Origin: Neoarius graeffei
Taxonomy: Eukaryota; Chordata; Actinopteri; Siluriformes; Ariidae
DNA length: 64,000 bases
Reading direction: 5' to 3'
Assembly: GCF_027579695.1 (NCBI RefSeq)
Contig: NC_083578.1
Span: 5,808,460 to 5,872,459, forward strand
Of the stretch, positions 22,964 through 32,459 are shown one piece after another. A program made the translations under genes and the position numbers. A model generated the notes under the pieces. It did no database searches. It saw nothing but the letters and a program-made list of their open reading frames with translations, and had not been told where the DNA came from. Numbering within the stretch: position 1 is the first letter of the stretch; every line of letters starts with the position of its first letter.

Positions 22964-23332
22964 CCCAATAAACTACTCGCGGTTTATTGTCTCAAAATTG
23001 TGTTTTATCCATTTCGGCAAACATATTGATGGTACCACAGCTTAGCAGTCCTCCTGGGCTCGGACAAACTTCTGTCAGTCTCTTATATCAGTCTTCCTTG
23101 ACTGGGACAATCTCTGTCCATCTCTTTTATCAGTCTTTCAATACTAGGACAAATCTCTGTCCATTTCTCATATCATTCTTTAAATACTGTTTCCACTAAT
23201 ATCTTTACACAAGAATGCAAAGTTATCACTTACTGGTTCGGTGAGCCCTGATGGCCTGGTCTCTCGTCCGAGTTCTCAGCTCCGCACCGTAGCCTTGGGA
23301 GTGTTCCGTCGTCCGAGGATCAGACGCATAGG

Positions 23333-23350
23333 GCCCACCCAGGGACGTCA
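23333..23350 (-). other. ERV copy A primer binding site (tRNA-Asn-like)
   Basis: In ERV sense TGACGTCCCTGGGTGGGC, 17 of 18 positions complementary to vertebrate tRNA-Asn (GUU) as I know it, placed 3 bases after the 5' LTR. Confidence 0.8.
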
Positions 23351-23353
23351 AAT

Positions 23354-23899
23354 TGTAATGGAAATTTCTAATAAACACTTCAGAACACTTAGCAGTCGTC
23401 TTTTCAGTTATTTATTATAGTAGATCATATAAAGATATATAAAATAGGAAAGGAAAGAGAATAATAGAAGAAGAGTAGAAGACACCACTTCAGTGATGCC
23501 GAAAATACGCTCACTCGGAGTTGTTTTTTCTTGGCTGTTATCTATTATACTCTAAAGGCATTTGCTCACTGCTTGTGTCTTCACGTGATTGGCTCAAGAT
23601 TTTCTGTGAAGCTTTACTAATGAGTGCACCTGGCATGCTTTGGTACGGTACGTGCAGGCAGATGCAAGTTAGGGAGAGCTCAAGCTCCCTGCTTATCACC
23701 ACCGAGGTCAGGAGAGGTGGTTACATCATGAGAAGATGCGTAGTTAGGATGAACTCAAGCACCTTGCTCATTACCACCAAGGTCACAGAAAGGCGATTAC
23801 AACATTGGAAAAATATCTTTCTCAGTAGACTAGGCCACTTGAGCTCAACACACAGAAACACAGAGAATAGGAATGTTCATTCACTAAATTTCCTTAACA
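23354..23899 (-). repeat. ERV copy A 5' LTR
   Basis: About 546 bp, closely matching 2563-3102. It has a 5-bp duplication (GGTAC) near 23641 not present in the 3' LTR. Ends TGTTAAGG...CCATTACA in ERV sense. Confidence 0.93.
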
Positions 23900-24052
23900 G
23901 TTCATTCTGTCTGCAATCAAATACAAGTCAAAGTACATTTAGAAATCACTGCTTTCTTTTTTATTTGCATGTTCCACACTGTACCAACTTTTTAGGGTTG
24001 TATTATTTTGACAATTATTTGGTATATTTGGTTTAATTTTAACGATTTTATT

Positions 24053-24104
<52 letters not shown>

Positions 24105-24425
24105 GTGTGTGTGTAAGCAGATGGCTGAGTGGAGAATAGTTGCTATGATAATATAATGTTTTATTTTTATGCAGAAAATCACATAATTTAGGAAAACAAT
24201 AAAAAAAACACCCCAAGATGTATGATACTACATGTCACTATTTTTATTGACAATAAACTTTAATTTGCAAGGAAATGAAGATCAGACAAAAACAGCCCAC
24301 ATTCTTCTATATCTAAATGTAAAAAAGGTGTAAAATATCGATAAGCTGAACTCCTATTTTGTGAAGATAAAAATTGATCTCAATGTAATAAATATTTTCA
24401 TTGTCATTTCTATAGAGTTTACAAT
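23900..24425. other. Spacer between ERV copies A and B, with TG microsatellite
   Basis: A/T-rich sequence of 526 bp without a supportable gene. A (TG)n run occupies about 24058-24114. It is presumably pre-insertion flank of both proviruses. Confidence 0.7.
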
Positions 24426-24944
24426 TGTAATGGAAATTTCTAATAAACACTTCAGAACGCTTAACAGTTGTCTTTTCAGTCATTTATTATAGTATATCAT
24501 ATAAAGATATATAAAATAGGAAAGGAAAGAGAAGAATAGAAGAAGACATCACTCCTGATGATGCAGAGAGTACGCGCACTCTGAGTTGTGTTTTAGGAAT
24601 GTTATCTATTATACTCTGAAAGCATTCGCTCACTGCTTGTGTCTTCGCGTGATTGGCTCAAGATTTTCTGTGAAGCTTTGTTAGAGCGTGCACCTGGCGT
24701 GCGGGCGGATGCGTAGTTATGAGAACTCAGGCACCCTGCTTATCACCACCAAGGCCAGGAAAGGTAGTTACATCATGAGAAGATGCAAGCTAGGATGAAC
24801 TCAAGCACCCTGCTCATTACCACCAAGGCCACAGAAAAGCGATTACAACATAGGAAAAAACATCTTTCTCAGTATAGGCCACTTGAGCTCAACACACAGA
24901 AACACAGAGACTAATAATGTTCATCCATTAAAAATTCCCTCACA
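24426..24944 (-). repeat. ERV copy B 3' LTR
   Basis: Begins TGTGAGGG and ends CCATTACA in ERV sense, about 519 bp. Directly flanked by the CAAT duplication on the outer side and by the polypurine tract on the inner side. Confidence 0.94.
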
Positions 24945-24962
24945 TTCCCCCCTTTTTATCCT
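24945..24962 (-). other. Polypurine tract of ERV copy B
   Basis: TTCCCCCCTTTTTATCC on the plus strand, a purine run on the ERV strand immediately before the 3' LTR. Confidence 0.85.
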
Positions 24963-25171
24963 ATAGGATAAATTGCTAAAAGGAAAGAAAAGAACTGGAC
25001 ACAGTTTCAGTGATAAGAGTTCTCAGAGAGATTCGACTTAACACGTCATTGAGTGTACAGGGATAATGCTAAGGCTGTTTTTATAAGACATAGACATCTT
25101 AAATAAATGCTAGCAAGCCATATACATAGATCAGGAATAATAGAACAGGAAACAATCATAATGAAAGTGTT

Positions 25172-25560
25172 TTAAGTCAGGACTAATTTCATGTCAACTG
25201 TGTTGATGTCATGGAACGGTGGGTTATAGTCTTCGTGTGGGTTTAGAGGCCAGTCAGGCAAGTCATTGGAGTCTATTTTCACCATCTGGTAACCGATATT
25301 TGTCAGCTGCCTCTGAAACACAGACATACAACATTGACAGAGAACAGGGAGCAAACATAACATCACAATCACTAGGCCCAGGACCGGTATGGTGGATAGA
25401 ATTAGAGTCTTCTACCCACTAATCCAATGCCACCAGCTGTCTTTGTCTCCTCCATGTTCGTCTGCTCGTAATTGTTCAGCAACCTTGCGCATCTTGTTCA
25501 GTGCCTCAGTGATGTTACCGAGTTAACCCTTGCCCTTCTTGATGTGTATTGGTGCTCAGA
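25172..25560 (-). pseudogene. env: ERV copy B env remnant (transmembrane stub)
   Basis: Residual transmembrane anchor and cytoplasmic tail: IVMLCLLPVLCQCC followed by SVFQRQLTN and an acidic, Pro-rich tail to the stop near 25172. Upstream pieces match the short heptad region seen in copy C but contain stops. No surface subunit between here and the integrase end at about 25883. Confidence 0.72.
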
Positions 25561-25882
25561 GGGCGGGCACGCCCTATCAGCCCTCGTCCTACCTCACCGG
25601 GACTTGGAGAAACTCGGGACTTCTGAAACCAGTTTTACTGACTAGATACTAAATACTCTTCTCTATTGAGGGTGCAACAGCGTAACTGTGCTGTCACGCT
25701 CAGTCCCGTGGAACTTGCTCGCCACGTAGTTTAGATCAAAGCAGGAAAGTGGTCATGTAGGGCACCTTCTGAATGATAATCGCTTACCTCTCCTCCTGAG
25801 TCTCGGGTTACCACTTGTCCCACCTTATGGTTGGGGTTCTGTCCTCAGATGTACTTAATTAACACTTCTTTCTCCTCGAGCT

Positions 25883-26440
25883 TTAGTCAGCATCTGGGTC
25901 ACTTAGGCCTTCTTTTCCCTCCTGCTCAGCCGGTTCAGGAACCCTCCTGCAGTGGCTAGCGTGGATCCACGTCACTCTGCCTGTGACTTTCACTGCCGTT
26001 GGGGTCGTGAGCAGGACCTGGAATGGGCCGTTCCACTGTGGCTTGTTCCACTTGGTTCGTCGGAAGTCCTTTACCACGATCCAATCCCCTGGTTGTAGAT
26101 CATGCAGAGGTCCCTCAGCGGGTTTGGGAAGTGCTTCTTTACCTGTTTGTGGATAAATTTCAAAGCAGAGGACAACGTTGCACAGTAATTCAACATTGCA
26201 TCATCACACAGTGTGGTGTCCGGCAGTGTTCCTTGAGCTAGCCCTATCGCCGTGTTGGGTACTCGTCCAAACAGAATTTCGAATGGGCTTAACCCATGTT
26301 TAGGCCTAGTTTGCATCCTCATTTGTGTGAGTACTACAGGGAGGACCTTTGTCCATCCTAGCCCTGTTTCTGCACAAGCTTTGCTTAGTTTATTTTTAAG
26401 TGACCCATTTTCCCTCTCTAAGTGTCAGTTCAATGAAGTC
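25883..26440 (-). pseudogene. pol: ERV copy B integrase C-terminal part after a core deletion
   Basis: The C-terminal frames 26322-26071 (PFEILFGRVPNT) and 26077-25883 (RTKWNKPQWNGPF) carry the end of integrase, in different frames. Relative to copy A the segment equivalent to A 5733-5992 is missing. The junction (about 26419-26422) joins the DFIEL block directly to the sequence after the catalytic glutamate and shifts the frame, so the first catalytic D remains but the second D and the E are lost. Confidence 0.85.
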
Positions 26441-26513
26441 CATTTGGAGGTGATCAAATGGTTTGTCTGGTATTGGGTGTGCTGCTTGAGTTAGTTTGAT
26501 ACCTTGATCTGCA

Positions 26514-29500
26514 TTATATTGTGCACATATCGAGCATTGCTTGCAAAATTTCGCAGCATAATTTGAAAACCCCTTTGTGAACCATCTCTTTGTTACTTCT
26601 GCTACCACCCCCCCTTTTTGACACATGGGTGAGCCCATGTGCCAATTTTGCATAGAAAGGGAACATGTATTTTGGTAGACAGGGATGGCCCGAGGGACAA
26701 ACCCAGACCGAGTTTGCAAGGATACAGCCTTTCAAGGGAAAGCCTGCCTGTTTCCAGACTCGTCTCTCGTCCTGGGTGGCAGTGCTCTGAAGATCCGCTA
26801 GCTGTAAACAAGGGGTAGAAACCTGAGGAAAGGCAAGGTTAGAGGGTGAACTGGAAGCCGAGGCTGCACACTTAGCTGCCGCGTCCGCCCTGGCATTCCC
26901 TTGAGACACAAGATCAGTATTGTTAGTATGGGCAGCACACTTACACACAGCAATAGCTCTAGGGAGTAGAACAGCATCCAACAACTCAGAGACCAGTTTA
27001 TGATGTGCAATGGGAGATCCTGTGCTAGTGAGAAAATTTCTATGTTTCCAAATGGTGCCAAAATCATGCACAACGCCAAATGCATACCTACTGTCCGTAA
27101 AAATATTGACAGATTGCCCTGACGCCAATTTGCATGCCTCAATGAGGGCACAGAGCTCTGCAGCCTGCGCCGACAGGTTCGAGGGCAGACGTGACGCCTT
27201 GAGGACCTCATGATCTGAGACAACGGCAAAACCTACTTTGTTCTTTCCCATCTCTGGGTCTCTGGAGGCTGAACCATCCATATAGAGGATCATGTCTGGA
27301 TTTTCCAAAGGGTCGCTCTTTAAATCTGCCCTGGGGGAACAAAAATCATTACTGAGAGCAACACAGTCATGTGGCTCTCCATCGTCCTCTGTAGGGAGAA
27401 GAGAGGCAGGATTCAGAACAGTACAACGTTTCACAGTGATGTTCGGCATATCAAGTATGACTGTGTTATACTTCAGCCATCTCTGTGCTGACAAATGTGA
27501 CGTCTTTTTCTCCAACAGAAGCAGGGAGACAGCCTGTGGGACCAAAAGGGTGAGGTTAGAATACCCCACAATATTCCTGGAGGCAGTTACCGCCTTTTCA
27601 GCTGCAGCAACTGCATGCAGGCAAACAGGAAGTCCAGCCGCCACTGGATCCAGCCTGTTGGAGAAGTAAGCTACAGGTCTCAATCTATCCCCGTGTTTCT
27701 GCAAAAGAACAGAGGTCATAAAACCCTTCTTTTCATCTACAGTTTGAACAAATGGTTTATTGGGATCAGGCAGTCCCAGTGTGGGTGTGGTCTGCAGGGC
27801 GCCTTTTAGGGCCAGGAATGTTTCTTCAGCTTCTGGTGTCCATACGACAGGTGATGAAGCGGTGAGGGACGAACCGTGCACGAGCTCTCTCACTGGACTT
27901 TCCAGGATGGAATAATTCGGAATGAATGCTCTGCAATAGGAACACATACCCAAAAATGACAAAACTTGTTTCACAGTGATCGGCTTGGGAATTTTCTGAA
28001 TAGCTGAGACTCTGTCCGCAGACAGTGTTTTTCCCTCCCCTGTGATATCATGCCCCAAGAAATGCACCTTCTGTTTTGCAAACTGTAATTTTGTGAGGCT
28101 AACCTTATGACCTTCCTTAGCGAGGTGTCGCAGTAGCATTATGGTGTCATCCTCAAATTGAGCTTTAGTTGGGGCACAAATCATTAAATCATCAACATAC
28201 TGCAGCAAAGCTGATCTTGGTGACAAAGTTAACGAAGCGAGGCTGTCTCTGAGGCACTGGTTGTATATGGTTGGGGACTCACAGTAACCCTGGCACAAAC
28301 GAGTGAAAGTGTATGGACGACCATCATACATAAAGGCAAACCAATACTGGCTGTCTTTATGTATAGGAATAGAAAAGAACGCATTTGCTAGATCCACCAC
28401 TGAAAACCACTTACTGTCAGCGGGCACCTGGCCCAAAATGGTGTATGGGTTAGGGACGTCAGGTGTGCGCGGAACAACCGCAGCATTGACTGCTTGCAGA
28501 TCTTGGACAAACCTCCATTCATCGGGCTGAGACGATTTTCTTGCCTTCTTAACTGGAAAAATAGGAGTGCGCACTGGAGAGTCCTGGCAAGGGACAATTA
28601 CATCTGCCTTCAGCAACAAATCAAAGACCGGTCTCATACCTGCGATTGCTTCTGGTTTGAGTGGATACTGGGTCTGTTTAGGACTGAAATCTGATTTGGG
28701 GGTGATCACCACTGGTTCAGCATTCTTTATTAGGCCCACATCATGTTTACCCTTTGCCCAAACGGAATTTGGAACTCCCGCCAATTTGGGGTGCACCTCT
28801 GCTGGAGTTATGCCTGTGGAAACAGAGACAAACAGGCCACTATGGCCAGGGTCCCCAGGACCCTGGTCATCAGTGGCTAATATTACGCTGCACTTAACAT
28901 ACACACACATAGCATGACTTTGTTTGTAGACCCCAAGCCTTTGACAAAACAACACACTAGGGTCCTCTGTTTGGGACCATTCATTGCCATCGACTGCACA
29001 CTTCCTGACCCACTTCCCCACGTCTTTCCAATGGGCGGCTCGTGGCCTTGGTAATGAGACATGGGATATAGAATTAATGACGTCAAAGAAATCATGTTGG
29101 CAGCAGTCAACCTCAGAGTCCTCTGTTCTGAGGCCGCGTATAACGTTTGAGAACACTGCAATGAACATTGATGCAGCTGTTTGGACAACGAGTAAAATGG
29201 ACCTGCACAGCGCAATAATGTTTAGACCAATACATAGTTTGAGGGTCAATCTTTCACGTGCATGGGGGTCTGCAAACCAAGTCTTTTCAAACTCTACATC
29301 TTGCCCTTGGTGAACATGTGCTGTACAATGCAAATCTTCCTCTTTCATATAATCTGTGTCAACTGATGAGGTGTTCAAGCGTGCGAGCTGTACAAGGTGT
29401 TTTGGAGTTTGTGTGAGCTGATCTGAGCAGAGCCGCCAGACATACACATACAGTGGGCTTCCAAACCCATACTGCACACCGCACATTTCACTTACTTCAA

Positions 29501-29807
29501 TGGTTAGCCCATCTGGAGTGGACATGAGATTTACTCCTAATTTGCACATTAAATCATGTGCTAACAAATTCACTGGACATGTATGTGAGATGAGAAATGA
29601 GTGGGACGTAACTATTCCTCCCTCACTTTCACACGGGAGGTTGACTGAGAAAGTTTCTGTTACAGGTCGTCCTGAGATGCCCACCGTCTGAATAGAATTT
29701 GAGCTGAGCGGTGGGTCTACTGGAAGTACCCCATGTTGTATCACTGAGCGTGCTGCTCCAGAATCTACTAAAAAGGTTAACACATGCCCACACACAGTGA
29801 GGGGCAT
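26514..29807 (-). CDS. pol: ERV copy B protease-RT-RNase H polyprotein (1097 codons)
   Basis: The longest ERV frame in the window. Domains in order: retropepsin with LVDSGAA (D about residue 15); an extra domain with HCTAH (H about 160) and SHVSL (H about 249); RT with FSVVDLANAFF, LCQGYCESPTIYN and YVDD (about 537-540); connection with FLGHDITGEGK and FLGMCSYCR; RNase H with YMDGSA (about 844), AELCALIEA, TDSRYAFG and the NARADAAAK end; then the integrase zinc region, which goes out of frame near LTHVSKRGG. RT copies RNA to DNA and RNase H removes the RNA strand. Two compensating indels between the two H motifs replace about 35 residues. The start shown is the first Met of the protease; the true frame opens about 100 bases upstream. 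Confidence 0.9.
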   Translation of the reverse strand: MPLTVCGHVLTFLVDSGAARSVIQHGVLPVDPPLSSNSIQTVGISGRPVTETFSVNLPCESEGGIVTSHSFLISHTCPVNLLAHDLMCKLGVNLMSTPDGLTIEVSEMCGVQYGFGSPLYVYVWRLCSDQLTQTPKHLVQLARLNTSSVDTDYMKEEDLHCTAHVHQGQDVEFEKTWFADPHARERLTLKLCIGLNIIALCRSILLVVQTAASMFIAVFSNVIRGLRTEDSEVDCCQHDFFDVINSISHVSLPRPRAAHWKDVGKWVRKCAVDGNEWSQTEDPSVLFCQRLGVYKQSHAMCVYVKCSVILATDDQGPGDPGHSGLFVSVSTGITPAEVHPKLAGVPNSVWAKGKHDVGLIKNAEPVVITPKSDFSPKQTQYPLKPEAIAGMRPVFDLLLKADVIVPCQDSPVRTPIFPVKKARKSSQPDEWRFVQDLQAVNAAVVPRTPDVPNPYTILGQVPADSKWFSVVDLANAFFSIPIHKDSQYWFAFMYDGRPYTFTRLCQGYCESPTIYNQCLRDSLASLTLSPRSALLQYVDDLMICAPTKAQFEDDTIMLLRHLAKEGHKVSLTKLQFAKQKVHFLGHDITGEGKTLSADRVSAIQKIPKPITVKQVLSFLGMCSYCRAFIPNYSILESPVRELVHGSSLTASSPVVWTPEAEETFLALKGALQTTPTLGLPDPNKPFVQTVDEKKGFMTSVLLQKHGDRLRPVAYFSNRLDPVAAGLPVCLHAVAAAEKAVTASRNIVGYSNLTLLVPQAVSLLLLEKKTSHLSAQRWLKYNTVILDMPNITVKRCTVLNPASLLPTEDDGEPHDCVALSNDFCSPRADLKSDPLENPDMILYMDGSASRDPEMGKNKVGFAVVSDHEVLKASRLPSNLSAQAAELCALIEACKLASGQSVNIFTDSRYAFGVVHDFGTIWKHRNFLTSTGSPIAHHKLVSELLDAVLLPRAIAVCKCAAHTNNTDLVSQGNARADAAAKCAASASSSPSNLAFPQVSTPCLQLADLQSTATQDERRVWKQAGFPLKGCILANSVWVCPSGHPCLPKYMFPFYAKLAHGLTHVSKRGGGSRSNKEMVHKGVFKLCCEILQAMLDMCTI

Positions 29808-30050
29808 ACAAGGGAGTTTAGAAAAGGGAGTAGTTGTGTATTTTTAACAAACTTAATGCAACTTCAGGTGTATCTATCTGGACTGGTGTATCGGGCGTTT
29901 CTGTGTAGTCTTGCTGTTGCATGCAGGTGCTGCTACTAATGTGTTTAACATTATGTGAATGCTCCTATCTATGTGTATGTGTATCATCAGGTGTGTGTGT
30001 GTGTTACCTCCCCTGTTCTCTGTGTGGGGCCCGTTCCCGGAGTCCGCCCA

Positions 30051-31274
30051 TCAGTCTGCTTTACTGTACTCCTCACAGGGCTTCTGGCTGCTTCTGTGGA
30101 GACAATTTCGAGCAATGTGTCCCTTCTGATTGCAGTTGTAGCAGGTTGCATCCTTTATCCAGGACGAGTAACTCCAGGTCGTCCTGTCTCGGCCCCTACT
30201 TCGACCTCTTCCTCTTCTTGTACCTTTTTCTCCAGGCTGAACAGTCTGGAAAAGAGTGAGAGTGGCGGCGTGTAGATCTTGATCTCTTTGTGTCGACTTT
30301 GCCTTCTCCTTCTCTTTCAGCAGCTTTTCTGCATGCACAGCGTACTGCTCGATCTTGGTGAGACTGGTGGTTTCCCACAGGAGACAGAGCTGCTTTACTA
30401 ACTTGGCCACTGCTGGATCCATACCGCTCATGAAACTGTTCCGCAGGTGCGCTTCCCAGACCTCAGGAGTGCCTTCCACTCCAGCCAGGGTCGCAGGTCT
30501 GGTCAGGCCACTGTGTTTCTCATGCACGGCAGTGAGACGGGTGAGAAATGCTGGCACCCCTTCTCCATCTTCTTGCTTACACATACTGATCTTAGTCATG
30601 TCTATGTTCAAAGGAAAAGCACTATCCAGACGAGCACAGAGAGCAGTGATGGTATCTCTATACTCACTATTGCCAGCCACGCTCCAGTCTGGTGTAGTCA
30701 TTCGCTGGTCAGCTTCCGGCCAATCTTTGGAAACTTTGCTCCAATCTATACCCATCTTGATCATGAGTAGGCGGCGAAGTTCATGGGTGGTCGGTCGGAA
30801 TTCTCTGGAAAATATCAACAGCTCATTACCAAATGTCTTTCCTCCTACCTCTCTCACATTGGGAAGAGAAGCCATGCTTTCCTTCATGTCCGCTGTTGTC
30901 CAGGGTCTGTGGACTAAAAGCACGCCATCAGCTCCAGCCACTTCCACCATTGGAAGATTAAGGACTTCAGACTTTAGATCATGGCCTTGTGGACCCACTG
31001 GTGAGCACGTGGTCAGGTCCAGGAGAGTATCTTTTCCATTGCCATATGTAAGACCGGATCGCGTGTGTGATGGAGAAGCGAGGGGAGGTGCTGATGCTGG
31101 AGGCGGCTGGTAGGCTGGAGGAGATTCCAGAGGCTCAGTTTTTTCCTTCGTCTCAACGTCTCCCCTTCTCTGTGGGTGAGGCGCTTGTGGGAATGATGCT
31201 CCGCCTTGCTGAGGAGGCAGTGTGTGTCGGGGTGGTGGGGCAGACTCCAGGTCAGGGTCCATCTGAAATTTCAA
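30051..31274 (-). CDS. gag: ERV copy B gag capsid-nucleocapsid frame
   Basis: A 407-codon open frame: a Pro-rich linker (PPPRHTLPPQQ, PLESPPAYQPPP), capsid with LVHRPWTTADMKESMASLPN and LTKIEQYAVHAEKLLKEKEK, an Arg/Gly-rich box, and one intact CCHC zinc knuckle CYNCNQKGHIARNC. The stop is near 30051. The capsid style is like gamma/epsilon-type retroviral gag. The upstream matrix part (about 31275-31660) is in other frames, so a full Gag is not encoded. The residue after the initiator Met of matrix is Arg here rather than Gly. Confidence 0.85.
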   Translation of the reverse strand: MKFQMDPDLESAPPPRHTLPPQQGGASFPQAPHPQRRGDVETKEKTEPLESPPAYQPPPASAPPLASPSHTRSGLTYGNGKDTLLDLTTCSPVGPQGHDLKSEVLNLPMVEVAGADGVLLVHRPWTTADMKESMASLPNVREVGGKTFGNELLIFSREFRPTTHELRRLLMIKMGIDWSKVSKDWPEADQRMTTPDWSVAGNSEYRDTITALCARLDSAFPLNIDMTKISMCKQEDGEGVPAFLTRLTAVHEKHSGLTRPATLAGVEGTPEVWEAHLRNSFMSGMDPAVAKLVKQLCLLWETTSLTKIEQYAVHAEKLLKEKEKAKSTQRDQDLHAATLTLFQTVQPGEKGTRRGRGRSRGRDRTTWSYSSWIKDATCYNCNQKGHIARNCLHRSSQKPCEEYSKAD

Positions 31275-31660
31275 ACACTGAGAAGAGGGTGAGAGCCCTG
31301 CCTGTCATTTCTCTCTTTTGTATTCTCTCTTAAGTGTTTCTTCTTTCCATGTAGAAAACCCCCTCCAGTCCCCTAAGAACTTAACATTATCTGCAGGCTA
31401 TTCTTTTTCCTTCTGTTTCAACTTTTCTTCTAACTGTCCTATCTGCCTGGGACTAAAACTGCCCTTTTCAGGGAATTCTAAGTCCTTTACCCATATATCA
31501 AACTGTGCCAAATAATCCTCGCCATACGAGGTTTTCATAAACTGGATGTTTGGGCTGTCATAGGAACATCCAATTCTTATTATAGCACATGTAGCTTCAG
31601 GCTTACTTGCTTTTTCTTTTCTTTCCCTAACTTACTGTTTCTGTTCCTCATTATACACTG
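31275..31660 (-). pseudogene. gag: ERV copy B gag matrix part, frameshifted
   Basis: Sequence matching the matrix coding region of copy A (22100-22467) but with frame changes and stops. The initiation site reads ATGAGG, giving Met-Arg where copy A has Met-Gly, so a myristoylation signal is lost. Confidence 0.75.
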
Positions 31661-31905
31661 TTATATCAATAGGTTATGACAACAATGGCTGAGTTTTTAT
31701 TAGGATCACAAGAAGAGCAAGTTGGACTATGTCCAAAAATGCAACACAATAATTTTTTAGGTGTGTTCTTATTAGTAAACAATTTATCTGACATTTGCCT
31801 TAAACCAAAGTAGGTATCATTTAACACAACAACCTCAAAGACAACTCGCGCATGTGTACAAAAGCTGTTTCTCTGTTTCAGAATTTGGAGGAGGACAGTA
31901 CTCTG

Positions 31906-32145
31906 TTAATTCATCAATATTTTGCGTGCACACCGGTGTGTCTTTGCGACTTCGTGATCGAACCTCTCTATCCCGTTCCCCAGACGGGCCAGTTGTTCAA
32001 ACAGAACAAAGGGAGCAAGATTCAATTCTTTCCCAGTTACGAATCGCTGAACGTGAGTCCGTCGAGACACGCACCCGTACTTCCCTCGCTCAAGTAGGTG
32101 AGCCGTTACCCAGTCGTCACTTGGGCGGATATTTCTCTTACACAA
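31906..32145 (-). other. ERV copy B leader ORF (before gag)
   Basis: Counterpart of 22724-22963 in copy A: about 79 codons, TTG at the opening, stop at the same TAA as in copy A. The residues RPSDDWVTAHLLERGKYGCV are kept. Unknown function. Confidence 0.45.
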
Positions 32146-32437
32146 CCCAATAAACTACTCGCGGTTTATTGTCTCAAAATTGTGTTTATCTGTTTCGGCA
32201 AACATATTGATGGTACCACAGCTTAGCAGTCCTCCTGGGCTCGGACAAACTTCTGTCAGTCTCTTATATCATTTTTAAATACTAGGACAAATCTCTGTCC
32301 ATTTCTTGTATCATTCTTTAAATACTGTTTCCACTTACTGGTTCGGTGAGCCCTGATGGCCTGGTCTCTCGTCCGAGTTCTCAGCTCCGCACCGTAGCCT
32401 TGGGAGTGTTCCGTCGTCCGAGGATCAGACGCATAGG

Positions 32438-32456
32438 GCCCACCCAGGGGACGCCA
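32438..32456 (-). other. ERV copy B primer binding site (tRNA-Asn-like)
   Basis: In ERV sense TGGCGTCCCCTGGGTGGG: tRNA-Asn complement with one extra C. It starts three bases after the LTR end. Confidence 0.82.
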
Positions 32457-32459
32457 AAT

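Larger units (their letters stand above)
2563..23899 (-). mobile_element. Endogenous retrovirus copy A, defective, with nested insertions
   Basis: Minus-strand provirus bounded by LTRs at 2563-3102 (3') and 23354-23899 (5'). In ERV order the interior holds PBS, leader ORF, gag, protease, RT, RNase H, integrase and an env stub. The coding regions are split by four independent insertions: Harbinger 3249-4418, LINE cluster 6524-13835, L2 LINE 14373-18127 and hAT MITE 19841-20679. Each insertion can be defined by comparison with copy B, which is uninterrupted at those places. The bases flanking the LTRs are GCTC on the left and GTTC on the right, a possible 4-bp target duplication with one change. 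The two LTRs differ at roughly ten positions by eye. RT core deleted; stop in the zinc knuckle. Confidence 0.93.

Noticed and set aside
2559..23903. A perfect target duplication for ERV copy A
   Set aside because: The flanks are GCTC and GTTC. One mismatch in four bases is too weak to count as proof.
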